Positions 1 to 11,707 of a stretch of 64,000 nucleotides of DNA are shown here, one piece after another (within the stretch, counting starts at the first letter, position 1; the number at the start of each line of letters is the position of its first letter). A program made the position numbers and the translations under genes. This DNA comes from Trissonchulus latispiculum. Its lineage: Eukaryota > Nematoda > Enoplea > Enoplida > Ironidae. The notes beneath the pieces were generated by a model. It saw only the letters and a program-made list of their open reading frames with translations. It had not been told where the DNA came from and did not search any database. The DNA is taken from NCBI GenBank assembly GCA_030248195.1, contig JASAND010028288.1:1-64000 (forward strand). The letters are read 5' to 3'.

Positions 1-168
1 AATAGCCGCACGGATGCATGCCAGGTCAAAAGTTGGTTCAGAATCAAAAAGGGGTTCACAGCAGTTCCATGGATGACCCAAGCCGAAATAGATCCCAATA
101 CCCGCACCAGCATTGAGACGCCCGTGCCAGAGAGAAGTGCCCGAAGTCCAAACTCGGATCTTGGTTTG
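1..168 (-). pseudogene. RNase H1-like exon, second diverged copy (partial)
   Basis: Read on the minus strand this segment aligns residue by residue with the first catalytic exon of the RNASEH1 gene at 8706-8874: it has VWT, a GxGIGIYFG core, HPWN, CEPL and a terminal RAAI. An acceptor-like TTTCAG lies just upstream on the minus strand at about 169-174. The exon runs off the left edge of the window, so downstream exons cannot be seen. Two catalytic positions are altered. The WTDG motif of the intact copy reads WTSG, removing the first metal-binding Asp. The NNRAE motif reads FDLAC, removing the Glu. The frame is open, so this could be a young pseudogene or a paralogue that has lost nuclease activity. 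The plus-strand open frame across 73-396 is a shadow of it plus unrelated sequence. Confidence 0.7.
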
Positions 169-304
169 CTGAAACAAGAACAAACATGGACAAACCAAAA
201 TATAAGAAGAGTTTACGAACATTGCGCTGTAAGGAAAATTAAAGGGGTAATTGAAATATGTAATAAGTGCCAGGATCCTGTCGCTAGACCTATCCACTGT
301 CTGA

Positions 305-895
305 CCTGTCTCAGCGGAAAGTATCGGTCATTCTTCCGAATATGCACACCTGTGTCTAAAATTCGCAAAACTTACGTATATAACCGATTGAGTTAAAATT
401 GGGTACATGTGGGTGCATTTCAACACATTTCTGATCGATCAATTTTTTAGGTTTTTCAAGGGAGGTGAACAAAAAATTTTGTCCCCGATTTTGATGAGAA
501 GTTGTATATATGAAGTGAGTTTCGTGGTCGATGAACACGAATTCTGCTATCCGTTAGCTCAGTACAAGCCGAAGGTGCAAGATACAACCAGGACCTAAAA
601 ACGGTTTTCAGATTCGTGCTCTACTCAGCTACCCTGAAAACCCCCATTTGGACGTGTTCATAAAAATCGGGAACAAAATTTTTGGTTGCCTCATGGTTCC
701 TTCTTAAAAAACTTAAAAATTTAAAATTTTTAAATTTCAAATTTTTGCCACAGATCGATCAGAAATGCGTTGAAATGCAACCACACCAAGTCTGAGCTCA
801 ATTGGTTACGTTTTGCGAAGTTGAGACACAGGTGTGCATACACGGAAGAATCACAAAAGACTCTTTTTTCCGGTAATGACTCAAGCCCCGGCATA
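305..895. repeat. foldback (long inverted repeat) element
   Basis: The left arm (about 320-445) and right arm (about 750-860) are imperfect reverse complements. Both contain TATGCACACCTGTGTCT, TTCGCAAAAC, GCATTTCAAC and TTTCTGATCGATC in mirrored order. The centre is AT-rich. This is the layout of a MITE or foldback element. I could not fix the exact ends or a target duplication. Open frames here are shadows. Confidence 0.6.
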
Positions 896-2790
896 CAACT
901 TTTTCCGACCACACCTCAATTTTCCATCCAATTAGCCAAACTATGCAAGAAAGAAGAAAGAAAGAAAGAAAAATTTATATACTGCAAAGAATTTCAACAA
1001 GGACGGTACATCGATTTACTCAACTTTTTTGTAAAGTAAGATTTGCTGTTCTCATGTCCACAATGTCAGACTGCAACAGTTCTCAACTCCTTAGTGGTCA
1101 AACCAGAGTCAACCAGAGAAAATTCCAATTCGATTTGAGAATTCGAATTGAGATCTAGTTTTGGTGACCACTGTTTTTCGAAGGGTCTTTTCGCGATTTA
1201 AGAGTTAAGTTACGTAAGAGTTAAGAGTTAAGCAGAGCTAAACGGAGTTAAAGGAGATAAATCTAACTAAATCCTTCGCAACAGTTGAAAAAGTTATATA
1301 AAAGAACGGAAAGTTAAGCTTGAGTGGAGTTTAACGAGTTTTTTTACAACCACATCACCCCAGTCGTTACTCCGGTTAGGGGTAGTGCCAGCTCAAAACT
1401 TTTATATACATTTTTGAGGGGAGGGGGATGCTGACACTGAATATATAATTGCCACAGCAATTCCACGAGGTGTTCTACAAGGCTATCAATACGTCCATTT
1501 CGTCCACCGTAATCCTGTGGTAGCTCTACCTGATAGGAGAGGAGACCACCCCTGACCATTGTTGGCTAATTGCCTTTGGGGGGATAACAGTGAGAAACTA
1601 AGATGCTAGAGATATTGTTTGTCTCCAGACTTGACACAATCCTCCACTTTGTAGCGGGTGTACAAGTACAACCATTCGGCTACGGAGGCTCGAGATAATT
1701 TTAACTTTACTCTTCTATACTCTACTCTACCAGGAAAACAAATTGCACTTCTTACATTTGTTGGAACCGTACTGTTGGTATCAGCCGCCATTAGAAGCTT
1801 AGACTACAGTCAAGTTTATGGTATAAGGTATATCTCTAAACAAATTACACACATTAAATATTTTAAAGTGAGCATTACTAGATTCCTGCAAATATATGAT
1901 TGTGAAACACTTCTAGACCAACTAAATGTAACTGTCCGCAACAGTGGCATTGCCAGAAAATTTCGGATCAAATACTCTCTCGAGGGATTGGGTCTAGTGA
2001 CGGGACTCCAGAAGCAGCAGTTTTCTAGATTCTAATAAACTTGTATATATAACTTGTCGTATAGACTAGATACTAAGACTAAGAGGTAACGCTCCATGAA
2101 CAAGTCCGACGACACCAAATAAGATCAGAAATGGTAGTTGGTTCTCACATAACGTGTAACAAAACTCTATAACTATGTATATATTCCTCCTAGTTCGCAC
2201 CGACTGAGAATGAGGTTCACCTAAAGCTAGTGTTCTGGTCGGGCAGTGAATCAGGAGGCTCGGGTTTAGAACTTCATTAGTCAGTCATGCATTTATGTTA
2301 GATTCACAGGACACAGGTCCGCATTTGATTTTAATAATACGCCGCATTTGATTCCTTCGTGTGTGATTTGATTACTTGCTTGTTACACAAACGTAGACAA
2401 CAAATTCTTGGAAAAGTTTTTAAGTGTTGTTTAAATATATTAAAAATGAAATAAGTAATTTCAAATATAATTCAAATGATTATAAAAGTTTGCATTTTCG
2501 AAATATACGTTACGTTTAACGCGAGGTTTCGAGCGAACATTCGGTCTCAGCAGTTGCGCGTGTCTGGGAGCTTCAGGAATATACACTGTCGCACAATCAG
2601 ATTTGGACTGTCAGGACACTGTACTGCACCGAAGCTTTAAGAATATCTGGAGAATAGCACAAGGCTATCAGTTCGATTCTGGACTGGGAAACCAACTAAC
2701 CAACAGTTAATCTTCGGCTACTCTGCCGCTATTCTTAAACCAGATTTATGAAATCCACGGTAAATTCAAAAAACAGTAAGATCCAGATGT
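896..2790. other. no gene recognised
   Basis: Mostly unique-looking AT-rich sequence. It contains a purine simple repeat, (GAAA)n-like, at 942-975, and a run of short GAGTTAAG copies at about 1198-1240. An open frame at 1658-2035 has no recognisable motif and is not supported as a gene. Confidence 0.4.
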
Positions 2791-2799
2791 TATATAGAC

Positions 2800-3513
2800 C
2801 AGTGATGGAACCGGGTCACTTAGGCATGACCCGGTGACCCGGTTGAGCCCTGACCCGGTGACCCGGTTTTCCAGAAAATTCCAAAATCTGCAAAAAATTT
2901 TAATTTTGCCTAAGAACGCTAAATTTTTGGCTTCGGTGTTCCGTCACCACCCCAAAAAGAATAAATTACGACATGTTTGCTCTAGCTTTTTCAAAATGTA
3001 TTTAATAGTAACTGTAGCACTTTAGAAATTTATGCAGAATTGAGTTGGCAAAACCAATAATTTATCCGTCTGCGAAATTTTGCAGGCTGTAATATAAGTG
3101 CTTGTCCAAAAACACGGAGTACTTTAAAAATTTGGTTTTTGTTATGTATAGCGTTAAATTAAATTGTATGCTTATATTCAACATTTACCTTGGTTGCGAA
3201 AATAATCAGCAAACCATGCAGTACTAAATAGATATGCAATAATCATGAAACTGATAAAGCTAAACAATAATCTGCCAGAGACCGACAGATTCAAATAACC
3301 TCAAGCTGCGAAAATGGTCAAGACTAAACCGCAAGAAAAAGCAAATTAATATTGGACATCGAACAAAACTTTAACCTAAATTTTTAGTTTGGTAAGCCAA
3401 AAATTTCAGATATTTGAGGTAAGTTCATAAAACCGGGTCAAGACCCGCTCGAAGCACTTGACCCGGTGACCCGGTCCAAAAAAGTGACCCGAACTGACCC
3501 GGTTCCATCTCTG
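2800..3513. mobile_element. hAT-type MITE, 714 bp
   Basis: The terminal inverted repeats are CAGTGATGGAACCGGGTCA on the left and TGACCCGGTTCCATCTCTG on the right. They are flanked by a perfect 8-bp direct repeat ATATAGAC at 2792-2799 and 3514-3521. The CAGTG-type terminus and 8-bp duplication are hAT hallmarks. Extra copies of ACCCGGT sit just inside both ends (2828-2870 and 3432-3500) and could be subterminal transposase sites. No transposase is encoded. Confidence 0.85.
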
Positions 3514-3575
3514 ATATAGACCATCAAATGATAATTCCGCATTCCCCAGCAAAAACTTAACTCACTGCTTAAAAT

Positions 3576-3939
3576 TAGAGATGCAGCGGGGCCGCCACTA
3601 CCGGGGCCGGGACCTCATCGTGGCCCCGGCCGGCCGAGGCCACCTTGGCCCCGGTATATACCGGGGCCGGGGCCTGGAAATTGGGGGCCCAAATAGACAA
3701 TTTTCAAAAATTTTCTGGAAACTTTGAATTTTGCAATAATTTTTGATATGCAAACGTTACTATCGTTGTTTTCATTCATATCGGCGGGAAATCAAATGAT
3801 TTGTAACACTTTTTGACATTCGAAAATTCAAAATTTTGGTCAAAAATGTCAAACATTTACAAAATTTTGCTAATTTTTGGCCCCGGTCGGTACCAGGGCC
3901 TGACCACCGGGGCCGGGGCCAGGCCCCAGTGCATCCCTA
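3576..3939. mobile_element. hAT-type MITE, 364 bp, GGCCCCGG-rich ends
   Basis: The ends read TAGAGATGCAGCGGGGCC and GGCCCCAGTGCATCCCTA, matching the TAGGGATGCA-type hAT terminus. They are flanked by a perfect 8-bp duplication CTTAAAAT at 3568-3575 and 3940-3947. GGCCCCGG repeats crowd both ends around an AT-rich centre. Confidence 0.85.
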
Positions 3940-4097
3940 CTTAAAATAATCAAGTTTCAAAAAATTAATAGTTTTAGACCCAAACTAATTTAGTTCAATC
4001 CAAACTAAATTCGGTTTCTACTCTTCCGAAGTTTCAGTTCAATTACAAGGGAAGCAGGCATACGAAATATTTCTAAGCCTGATATGAGCAGACCTCA

Positions 4098-4172
4098 GCT
4101 GAGAGCCCTTTTGTAGTGGTAGCATGTCTGATTCCGGAACAGAAATGGTTCGAACCCAGGCTGGGTCAATTT
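4098..4172 (+). repeat. tRNA-like sequence (SINE head or tRNA pseudogene)
   Basis: A perfect B-box GGTTCGAACCC lies at 4147-4157, and an A-box-like TAGTGGTAGC at about 4114-4123. An imperfect anticodon-arm hairpin lies between them. The acceptor ends do not pair convincingly, so this is not called as a functional tRNA. It most likely derives from a tRNA, as SINE heads do. Confidence 0.4.
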
Positions 4173-4387
4173 TTTACTTTCAATTCTGAGTAAAAAAACT
4201 GAACTTCCTCTTCCCTGCTCTCTCATAAGTGCAGATTTCGTGACTACAAAGGTGTACGACGCCTCCCGTGTGGGCTATCTCCTCGGGTTCTTTTTGGTCC
4301 ATCAGCCCTAGTAGAAGAGCTCTAAACAATGACCAATACTAACGTACCAAAAAGTCTTGGAACCGAAATCTGAGCCGTCTACTTTCT

Positions 4388-4560
4388 TTAGTCAGAATTT
4401 CTTTTGTCAGAATTTCACTAGTCAGAATTTCGTTTGTCAGAATTTTATTTGTCAGAATTTCATCAGTCAGGATTTCACTAAGTCAAAATTTCATTTGTCA
4501 AAATTTCATTAGTCAAACATGCCACAAGTCAGAACTACATTTGTCAGAAATTCACTTTTC
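4388..4560. repeat. short tandem repeat, about 16-17 bp unit
   Basis: GTCAGAATTTC followed by five or six variable bases repeats about ten times in direct orientation, decaying toward the right (GTCAAAATTTC, GTCAGAACTAC). Confidence 0.85.
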
Positions 4561-6773
4561 TGAAATGTCAGGCTGAATAGAACTAAACTAGTTCGCGCTA
4601 TTGTTGGGCTTTACAAGACACACGTTACTTAAAGCCCCTAACAATTTTGATTTTAAGGCAATTAGAAAAGGCGAAGTCACAGATCACCAAAGTAAGATTT
4701 AGAAGGCCAGTGTCAATTTTTAAAACAACAGATTAAAATAAAACAATTGTAAGTTAGTGCATTTCCAATTGGAATGTTTTCATCGTTAAAAAATATCTTC
4801 ATAATGTTCATTCGCTACCGTCGTCTCCAACCATTTCAACCTAGTCATATTCAACACTAGCTTTAGCGATTAATAATCCCCGATTGAGCAAAAAGCTTAT
4901 TGTCGAATGCTTTTCAGAACAAAAATACAAATTCCTAAAATACAAAATCCTTAGACGGCTAGAGCCTAACCACTACAGAGTACAGATTCGTTAAGCTTCA
5001 GCCGACTTTGGATCATGTGCAGAGCAGATACGCAAATTTCAGAACCTGTCCGCCCGTTGCATAAAAGTAATTAGTTGATTAGTGTAGCGGTTTTTGGAGG
5101 ATAATCACAACTACAAATAGGCTACGACAATAATTTAAGTCATTTTGAAGCGGTTTGAGCATTCTAATGAAAGCAAGTTTAGATTGTTTAGATTGTTAAA
5201 ACTTAAAGTGGAGTAAATAAATTACGACTGAGTTCAAAATTTTCCTTTAACTGAATAAACAGTGAGGACAAATTCAATACTTTCTGATTTCTGGATAAAG
5301 TACTTTAACAGCAACGACATAGAACCAAAAACTCAGAAAATGGTGGACTGTGGCAAACGTTTTCTTCGAAAAACAGCTACACTAATTAACTTATCAATTT
5401 TATGCAACGGGTCCCAGCTCAGCAAAAATTTATATATATACATTGCAAAGATGGAAAATGTTGCTTTTGCGTGATTTAAAATTTAGATAGAGAGGAATAG
5501 AGGATAATTGTAAACGGCACGGCAGCTACAACATAATTTTTCTCAATACACATCCAAGACAAGCACCACCAAATTATAATCATCTGACAATCTCATTTCA
5601 ATGATACGTTAGTCTACAAAGAGCCCTCAACTCTACGATTAAACAGGCCAGATAGCCTTATGCTCAAAATCACAAACCCTGAAAAATGGACCCTACTATT
5701 TCGAGACGGCATCCCACATTGACACTGAAAAGTAAGGAAGGACCTAACGCAAACGAATTTATTGAAAACAATAACGAGTAATACTTTATTAAAAATAACT
5801 ATGTAACAATATAGAACAAAACAAAACCGAAACAGAAAGACGACAAGATCGCAGATAAGCAAAGAGTGTAAGATGAAGATGTATGGAATTTAGCTCGTAG
5901 CTGAGCTGACGGAGGTATGATTGAGTAGTCACCAATCTTGGGGGGAAACGGTCAAAAAGCCTTGGCTTAACCTCGTTCGCAAGCACTATAGTGGCAGAGA
6001 AATTTACTAATCTGATGTCTGAGAACTAATACTAACTTAATTTGTATAAAATTAAATCTACAGTCACGTAAAAAATCAACAGAGTAGAGTCGCACAACGT
6101 GTTTTGTAAAGTACACAAAACTTATCTCAGCCACAAACAGTACTAAGACAACGGTCGTTATCTGAACAGACAACAGGGGATCGCGCGATCGCACGGCAAA
6201 AATGAAAAGAAATCTGGCCAGTTAATGCAGAGGAATACCTAAACTAGAAAAAATTTACATCACACTGTCAATTCCACTGCTAAAAATTATGGTTAAAACT
6301 GAGAAAAGAAAACCTGTCCTCTCTAACTATCAAATTTGCCCAGCGTACGGCATTTTACAGTTTTCTTACGGTTACAAGGTTTTTCACCTCTCTATAGTTT
6401 TTCTAAAAAACATATAGCTTTTCTGGCTATCTTAGACTATGCTGTGCTGAACTGTGTACAAAATCAAACCAACAAACAGGAATCCAAGTACAACGTACAA
6501 TTTTACATAAACAATAATAAATTACATAGTAATTGAGCACAGCATTGACATCGACACATGCTAACACAAGAGAATCAGACAAGCAAACAACAACAGCACA
6601 ACAAGACAAAAATTACATAATAAAAGTTGCCTAAATGAGAGCATAGTCAGGAGGCGGGGAAAACGGAGGGCGAACCCAGCAGAGAAACTAAACTGCCAAT
6701 GTCACGACTCGATGGGAAACATTAAAGCTCAGTCTATCCTAATCCTTTCAAATAGGAATGAATCCAACCACCA
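4561..6773. other. no gene recognised
   Basis: AT-rich sequence with only short open frames that lack motifs. The right part (about 6200-6773) lies just downstream of RNASEH1 and may contain its 3' UTR, but I see no clear polyadenylation signal in the minus orientation. Confidence 0.35.
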
Positions 6774-9205
6774 TCATCGACCAATCTGATACTGCTGTCG
6801 GCGCAACATAGCGCCCTCATTGGCTAGTCGATCCGCTTCAATGTTGCCCTGATCAGTGCTATGACCACGAACGTGATGCTGAAGCAACAAGAAAAAAGAA
6901 ATTGGCAAAAATACAAAACCAAGAAAAGACAATATTCAAAATTAAATTCCAGCATATTTTACAAAGCTGACACAGACTACAACAAATCAAGCCCTGCCGA
7001 CTTGGGCTTCAGAAAGTAGTGGTGGTGTCAAATGTCATTTTTAGGGTTTTCAAAGTCGGTTGGGGGCGTGATTTAATTTACATTATGCCCCCACCCCAAA
7101 TAATTCTGACGCCAAAACACCATTGTCTTTACAATTTGGCAATTTCAGAATATACCGGAACAGAGAGTAGTAAAGGGAGCCTAAAAAGGTAGGGTTAAGG
7201 TTCAAGTCGGTGCAGAGACGTCCCAAAAAATTCTAGAAATATCCAGAGCTGTGAAAGCTAGAGCCACTTCAGAATGTTACAAATTATACACAATCGCACT
7301 GTTGCATGACACCTCAGAATATGCAAAAAGAGGCTTACAAACTCCACACTCATCTTCGGCATGGCATCCTTCACAGCCAACAGTTCTTCAAAATCCTCCC
7401 GATTCTCAACAGGCTTGTTGTCCGATTTTTTCCATCCACGACGAATCCATCCGTCCAGCCATTCATTCATGGCCTTGCAGAGCAGATTACTGTCAGAGTA
7501 CAGCAACACATTGAAATGGTTGAAATGACGACAAATTTGCAGAGCTGAAACACCAGAGAAGAACAGCCGCATTAGGAAGAAGCATAAATTATATGTTTGG
7601 CGTCGTGGTGGGTGGTCGATCTGGAATTTCAGCCTCCTATCTATATATACTCGGCGGGCTCTAGGAGCCTGCCACACATATTTAAACCTTTCACAAAACT
7701 GCCACCAATTGTACGTACGTACGTATATATATACATTTTACCCATGTTAATGTGTTAATATTCTCATCTGGCGAAGTGTTACAAACGTCTGGCGAAGCTA
7801 TGACATACGTAACGCAAAGACAAAATAACACGAAATTTCTTCGACACTGCGTCTACGATAAAAACACTTCTCCGTCCGCCTGTTGCCGGATTAGCTTGGG
7901 TGGACAACGCGGTTAGGAAGGATCGCAAATCTGCCCGCTGAACCCGAAGAGAATTTTGAACCTGAGGTCCAGAAGCGGCTATGCTCCCAGGACTCGCCTT
8001 TATAGACTGGCATTTTTCAGTGGCGGAGACACTTTTCGGTTTCCCCGTTCACTTTTCGGAGTCCCTCTACACATTTCGGCAAACTCCCGCCCACCTTTTT
8101 GGCGGTCACCCAAAAGTGTCGAAAAAATCTATATATATGTTTTAGACGTCAAATTTACAAAAATTTCTCAAGTTTTGGGTGACTTTGTTTTAAGGACCTA
8201 TATATAAGCTCATTTTGAGATATTTTAACTTTTTCAACGATTCGAAGGTACATAGGAAACGTCAAGGAGAAAAATAGGGAAAAGGAGAAAGAACAAAAAA
8301 TTTCACGCCGTCGGCGCGAATTTTGTTATTTTTTTGTTAGATTTATTGCATTTATGAAGAAAAAGCTTGAAATGCATCCGATTTTTCGGAGAAAATTACT
8401 ATTTTTGCATAAAAGTCTGTAGTATGTTAAAAATTTTTCTCAGTTCTTCAAAACTAAAAGAATTTAATATCCAAAGATCAATTTTATTGGAAAAAAATTA
8501 AAAACTTTTTCAACTTCACCAAATCCTGGATCCGCCAGTGGGCCCGTTTGCCAGGCAGAGGGGGAAGCCGAAAAGTGAGGGTGTTCTCTCTTAGTAATAA
8601 GGCCCAGTCTAAATGTTGTAGATACAAGACTACAGTGACGTAAAGGCTTTGGCAAGCATCAACAGCCGTTCACAAAATGTTGCGTTCGTATACACACTTT
8701 TATACCTCTAATAGCAGCGTGAATCTCAGCACGATTGTTGGTCTGAATGGGGGTCATGAGGGGTTCGCTGACATTCCAGGGATGATTCGGTCCAAAATAA
8801 ACGCCAATTCCTCCGGTGGCATTGGGCTGGCCATTATAGAGACAGCAACCGTCAGTCCAAACCTCTATGCGCCCCTAAAATTCAGCAAACAAAATAAAAT
8901 ACGTGACAAACGCCGTAACCGAAGGCAGAGCAAAAAAGGGTTTGAAAAGAAAACAAGGTTTTGCCAGCATATCAACAAGCTGGTGTCCGCCGGAATATTT
9001 CTAGTTATTTACAAACTGTGTAAATTGGACTATGAAGGTTCGTCTCCTTTTCCACATTTCCGTTGACAGATAAAGTTTCTTTCAACTTTAGTAGGAAACG
9101 ACAGCTTTAATAAGACTCACCTGGCCACCGCCATACATCCTCCAGGGTTTCAGACAGCTGACTACAAACTGTATTAATGACCGATGTTTTAATGCAGGAC
9201 CAATT
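6774..9205 (-). CDS. RNASEH1: ribonuclease H1 (catalytic domain exons)
   Basis: RNase H1 cuts the RNA strand of RNA/DNA hybrids in nucleus and mitochondria. Exons on the minus strand: 9205-9121 (probable linker exon, less sure), 8874-8706, 7544-7339 and 6878-6774, ending in TGA. All junctions are GT-AG (donors GTGAGT, GTATAA, GTAAGC; acceptors TTTCAG, TTTTAG, TTTCAG, CTTCAG) and the reading frame is kept across them. The three catalytic exons give about 159 residues, a normal RNase H domain. The four acidic active-site residues are visible: WTDG, NNRAE, LYSDSN and EADRLA. The basic handle WIRRGWKKSDNKPVENREDF and the VRGHS loop are also present. The N-terminal hybrid-binding domain and start codon were not found upstream and may lie in exons hidden among repeats, or be absent. 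Intron 2 carries a transposon copy. Confidence 0.88.
8007..8537 (+). mobile_element. CTGGCATTTTT-family element inside RNASEH1 intron
   Basis: It begins CTGGCATTTTTCAGTGG and follows the same internal order as the copy at 12291-12634: CACTTTTCGGAG, GCCCACCTTTTTGGCG, CACCCAAAAGTGTC and TATAAGCTCATTTT. The right end is degraded (near CCGCCAG) and no target duplication was found. It lies wholly in the 7545-8705 intron. Confidence 0.55.
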
Positions 9206-9366
9206 CTGAAAGTTAAACACGAACCGACACGACATTATATACATATTTATTAACAAAGACAATGATATTTCAGGGATCTAGGAGGGAGTACATAGGGGCA
9301 GAGTGTATCCAGAATTTTTAATATATAGTAGGGAGCTTTAGGGCATTTGTCCTGGTCCTGGCCTTG

Positions 9367-9590
9367 AAATCGCTTTAAAACAACATATATATAAACGCCT
9401 AAAACTATGAAAACAAGCCTTGTTTCATGGATAAAGCGTTAAAATACAGAAAGTTTTGCATTTTTAGACTTTCTGAGGTCCCAATTTGGGGGGGGGGGTT
9501 CGGGGGGTACCTCCCATTACATTTCGCTGGTCGACCACCAAATTTCCATAGCTTACCCCTCCCAAACCTAAATTTCTGATGAAACTATGC
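9367..9590. repeat. interspersed repeat, copy H1
   Basis: Shares a long stretch with 24332-24578. Both have AAATCGCTTTAAAAC, a GCATTTTTAG region, CCAATTTGGGGGGG, CATTACATTTCGC and CCACCAAATTTCCATAGC in the same order. Apparent peptide similarity between the two minus-strand frames only reflects DNA identity. Confidence 0.7.
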
Positions 9591-9703
9591 CCTTGTCTGT
9601 GGCAGCAATTTTTCCTATGAGTACTTCTGAAATCGATTTTTGTGGTTTTTAGCAAAAAAGTATTTTTTAGCAAAAATCAGGAGCGTAGCCAGTAGGGGAA
9701 TGG

Positions 9704-10185
9704 CATAGGTGTAACGGGGATTTGGGTTGTGGGGCCCCGGAATTCTGGGGGGCATTTTTAGACCCCCCGACGACCCCCCATCGACGATCGCATTTTCAGC
9801 CATTCCTAATGCCGAAAAACATGAAATCATTAAGTAATGTTAACATTAGAGAGTGTTTTAAACTCGAAAACTTGATTGCCAACATGTATTGTTTCTGAGT
9901 CCAGAATAAGGTCAATATTGAGTCTAGAAGTCCATAAAACCGTTATAAACGTATATTTCTCACGATAATAAACACGCTAAACCAAAAATTAGGAATTTTT
10001 TGAAAAATGTTGCAAAATTTACCCTAACATTATATATATACCCAATTTTTGCGCCTTCAGTGCCACTTCCCCCCCTACCAGGTGGGGGAGGGAGGAGCCC
10101 CCAAAAATTTCTGGGGAGGCTGGAAAAAATGGCTGGGGGGAGCTACGGTAACCCGGTTACCCCCCCCTCCCCAATTACACCTATG
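9704..10185 (-). mobile_element. hAT-like MITE, family F copy 1
   Basis: The ends are CATAGGTGTAACGGGG and CCCCAATTACACCTATG. They are flanked by near-identical 8-bp repeats GGGAATGG (9696-9703) and AGGAATGG (10186-10193). The interior matches family F copies 2 and 3 in reverse orientation: ATCGCGAGAAATACAC-type and CTCAATATTGACCTTA-type blocks. No protein is encoded. Confidence 0.7.
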
Positions 10186-10199
10186 AGGAATGGGGGAAT

Positions 10200-10515
10200 C
10201 ATAGGTGTAAGGTGGGGGGGGGGGTAGCCCAGCAACCCTTTTTTCAACCCTCCCCCAAAACTGTTGGGGGGGGGGGGGGTAGTCGCGCCGAAGGCGCAAA
10301 AAATGGCCAACAATTGGGTATTTTTAGGGTAAATTTTGAAATTTTCAAAAAAGTCAAATTTTTGGCTTAAGGTGTTTATTATCGCGAGAAATACACATTT
10401 TTACCTGTATTATGGACTTTCTGACTCAATATTGACCTTAGTTTGGAGTTAGAAACATGTTGGCAAACAGGTTCGCGAGTTTAAAACTACAGTCTAATGA
10501 TAAAATTACGTCGCG
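10200..10515 (+). mobile_element. hAT-like MITE, family F copy 2 (right end truncated)
   Basis: Starts CATAGGTGTAAGG directly beside copy 1, in the opposite orientation. It shares TAGTCGCGCCGAAGGCGC, TTTATTATCGCGAGAAATAC and CTCAATATTGACCTTA with copy 3, then diverges near 10515 before reaching the right terminus. Confidence 0.6.
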
Positions 10516-10519
10516 GTTG

Positions 10520-11351
10520 AATTCCCCGGGGAATTCCCCCAAAACTGTGTTGCGCCCTGCCATGTGTAAAATGCCTATTTTTCAATAGATTTTCGCGCCT
10601 TCGGCACGAAATAAGTGTATTATACATACCATTACAATATATACGTGTTTCGCACTAAAAATGAGTGCCAATACCCTATTTCAATTTGGTCTACTTTGAC
10701 CACATTCTGCAGACTGCATCATTTGAGTGCATGAACAAACACTACGCCTTAAATATATATTATTATAATTTCAACAAATGCTCTGTCAAAATTCCACGAA
10801 GGTCATAAAATAGAAAAATTTCTCGGTTTCTGGGGGCTCTGCTGCTCCCCAGACTCCCCGAGAAATTTTGCATCTTCCCCCTGAAATTTTTTCTGGCTGC
10901 GCTAGTGGCAAAAACAACGTTTGTTCGGACATTTTTAGCAAATTCCGGCGTAGCCGGAAAAGTTTAGAAATTTTGGTCGTAAAACATTTTTTATGGCAAT
11001 TTTCTTACCCCTTGTGGGAGCACTTTCTGGACCTCTTGTGAGCGACTTGTCCACCTATCGGTGGTGGTACACCTATGTCCCGCCCACTGGGCCCAAAAAA
11101 TCGCTCAGAAGGCCAAATTTTCAAAAATTTTCCGGCTTCGCCGGAGATTTTTACTCAATTTTTGCCCTTTTCAACACTAAATCTGCTTATTTTTGCTATG
11201 AAAATCAACTTTTATAGTATATGCCAGAAAAATAGCGCTATTTTTAGCATATTTTTCGAAAAATTTTCGCCCCCCCCAAAAAATTCCTTGCCCCTCGGAC
11301 CTTTGGGGGCCCCCCCCCAAGAAAAAATCCCTAGAATAAGCCCAGCCCATG
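10520..11351. other. no gene; repeat fragments
   Basis: AT-rich sequence with small hairpins (CCGGCGTAGCCGG near 10945 and CCGGCTTCGCCGG near 11132) and a TACACCTATG end-like sequence near 11067. Probably fragments of the same G/C-tract repeat families. No coding potential seen. Confidence 0.35.
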
Positions 11352-11707
11352 CACGGTTGGGAGTCTCGGTCTCGCCCAAAAGCCGAGACTTGGCCAGTCT
11401 CGGTCTCGGTGTCGCTCACCCAAAAGTCTTCTCGGTCTCGGACCGAGACCAAACATTTTTTGAAAACATCAAATTTCAGCGAAAATATTAAATTAATCTA
11501 ACGAAACTTAACTGACGAGTTGCGGAAACCGTATGTTTATGTGTTAAAGCCCCTAATATATACTGGTCCTAAGCCTCAAAAATTGGAAGAAATTAGATTT
11601 AAGCTTGAAATTGCAAGTCTCGGTCTCGGTCTCGCCCAAAAGCCGAGACTTGGCCAGTCTCGGTCTCGGTCTCGTTCTCGGTGAAATCTCGGTCTCGCCC
11701 AACCCTG
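11352..11707. mobile_element. GTCTCG-repeat element, hAT-like ends
   Basis: Both ends are arrays of GTCTCG/GTCTCGGTCTCG and share the block GCCGAGACTTGGCCAGTC in direct orientation. The termini read CACGGTTGGG and CCCAACCCTG, similar to hAT termini. Flanks AGCCCATG and CGCCCAGG agree at 6 of 8 bases and may be a decayed target duplication. Confidence 0.5.

Noticed and set aside
73..396. Plus-strand open frame of 107 codons at the left edge
   Set aside because: It overlaps the minus-strand RNase H1-like exon, and its sequence resembles nothing else.
1658..2035. Open frame of 125 codons
   Set aside because: No motif, no splice or promoter context, and composition like the surrounding spacer.
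4098..4172. Functional tRNA gene
   Set aside because: B-box present, but acceptor and anticodon stems do not pair properly.
4388..4560. CRISPR-like array
   Set aside because: Units are only 16-17 bp, degenerate and contiguous without unique spacers, in a eukaryotic genome. It is a simple tandem repeat.
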